Below the pieces are notes generated by a model. The model was not told where the DNA came from and did no database searches. It was given only the letters and a program-made list of their open reading frames with translations. DNA of 64,000 bases, from assembly GCA_023630585.1 (NCBI GenBank), contig CM042551.1, positions 5,087,501 through 5,151,500 of the forward strand, given 5' to 3'. Both the position numbers and the translations under genes were made by a program. This DNA comes from Cranoglanis bouderius. Taxonomy: Eukaryota; Chordata; Actinopteri; Siluriformes; Cranoglanididae. This document shows, piece by piece, positions 63,870 through 64,000 of this stretch (positions are counted from its first letter, which is position 1; each line of letters starts with the position of its first letter).

Positions 63870-64000
63870 ACTGCGCCGCTGAATTCTATATTCTGATTAG
63901 TCAGAAGGTGTTGATTCATTTTCTATAACAGCCACTCTGGCTATAATGCTTCACAAAATTACAGTGTGGTGTTCTTTAATGAATAAAAACCTATAACCCT
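63870..64000. repeat. Repeat family A, copy cut by window end
   Basis: TATTCTGATTAGTCAGAAGG, TTTTCTATAACAGCCA and CAGTGTGGTGTTCTTTAATG, the inverted form of words at 53742 and 23830. Confidence 0.65.

Larger units (their letters stand above)
57921..64000. other. Downstream region without a supported gene
   Basis: TG and CA tracts (58250-58300, 58451-58490), poly-A/T runs, SINE S2 copy 2 (59234-59393), a somewhat GC-richer stretch (about 59990-60860), family A pieces (61549-61630, 63870-64000), an A-run (63526-63554) and a GA array (63703-63744). The longest frames, such as 60508-60978, have no recognisable domain. Confidence 0.5.

Overview
The window is nuclear DNA of a ray-finned fish, and nearly all of it is the 3' part of one fibrillar procollagen gene on the + strand. 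The case for a teleost rests on Tc1-type transposons with long terminal repeats, hAT-like MITEs, tRNA-derived SINEs, a Tf1/sushi-like LTR element, abundant CA/TG/TA microsatellites, and small collagen exons in kilobase introns. The repeat mix suggests an otophysan, possibly a catfish, but I cannot prove that from the sequence.

Gene. I read 50 coding exons between 2537 and 54301, all with GT-AG introns. Exons 1-45 encode 939 uninterrupted Gly-X-Y residues; each is a multiple of 9 bp and starts with a complete Gly codon. Exon 46 joins the end of the helix to the C-propeptide. Exons 47-50 encode the rest of the COLFI domain and end in TAA at 54299-54301. The exon sizes and helix text follow the type V/XI (clade B) chains. 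The C-propeptide resembles my recollection of alpha3(V) most, so I call it col5a3; a teleost a/b paralogue cannot be assigned. The signal peptide, N-propeptide and about 69-72 helix residues lie upstream of the window. The product would be secreted, trimerised through the C-propeptide, cleaved at a polybasic furin-type site and built into heterotypic fibrils.

Layout. 1-2536: intron with degenerate AT-rich repeats. 2537-8978: exons 1-7. 8979-18131: a 9.15 kb intron holding a SINE split by a gag-only LTR element. 18132-22337: exons 8-13 among large CA arrays. 22338-25527: intron with two Tc1-type copies, one of them inside an older MITE. 25528-31773: dense exons 14-30, with a 36-bp minisatellite in one intron. 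31774-37317: exons 31-34, with a long telomere-like degenerate array before exon 31. 37318-39708: intron with a TAG-trinucleotide array. 39709-45763: exons 35-48. 45764-48882: intron with a Tc1-type copy complete at both ends. 48883-54301: exons 49-50, separated by a 5 kb intron full of repeats. 54302 to about 57920: probable 3' UTR or 3' flank with two poly(A) candidates. 57921-64000: no gene that I can support.

I see no new gene system. The most interesting material is the set of nested insertions with visible target-site duplications, a gag-only LTR element with a self-priming signature, and two Tc1-type copies that share the same internal deletions, which suggests they were mobilised in trans.
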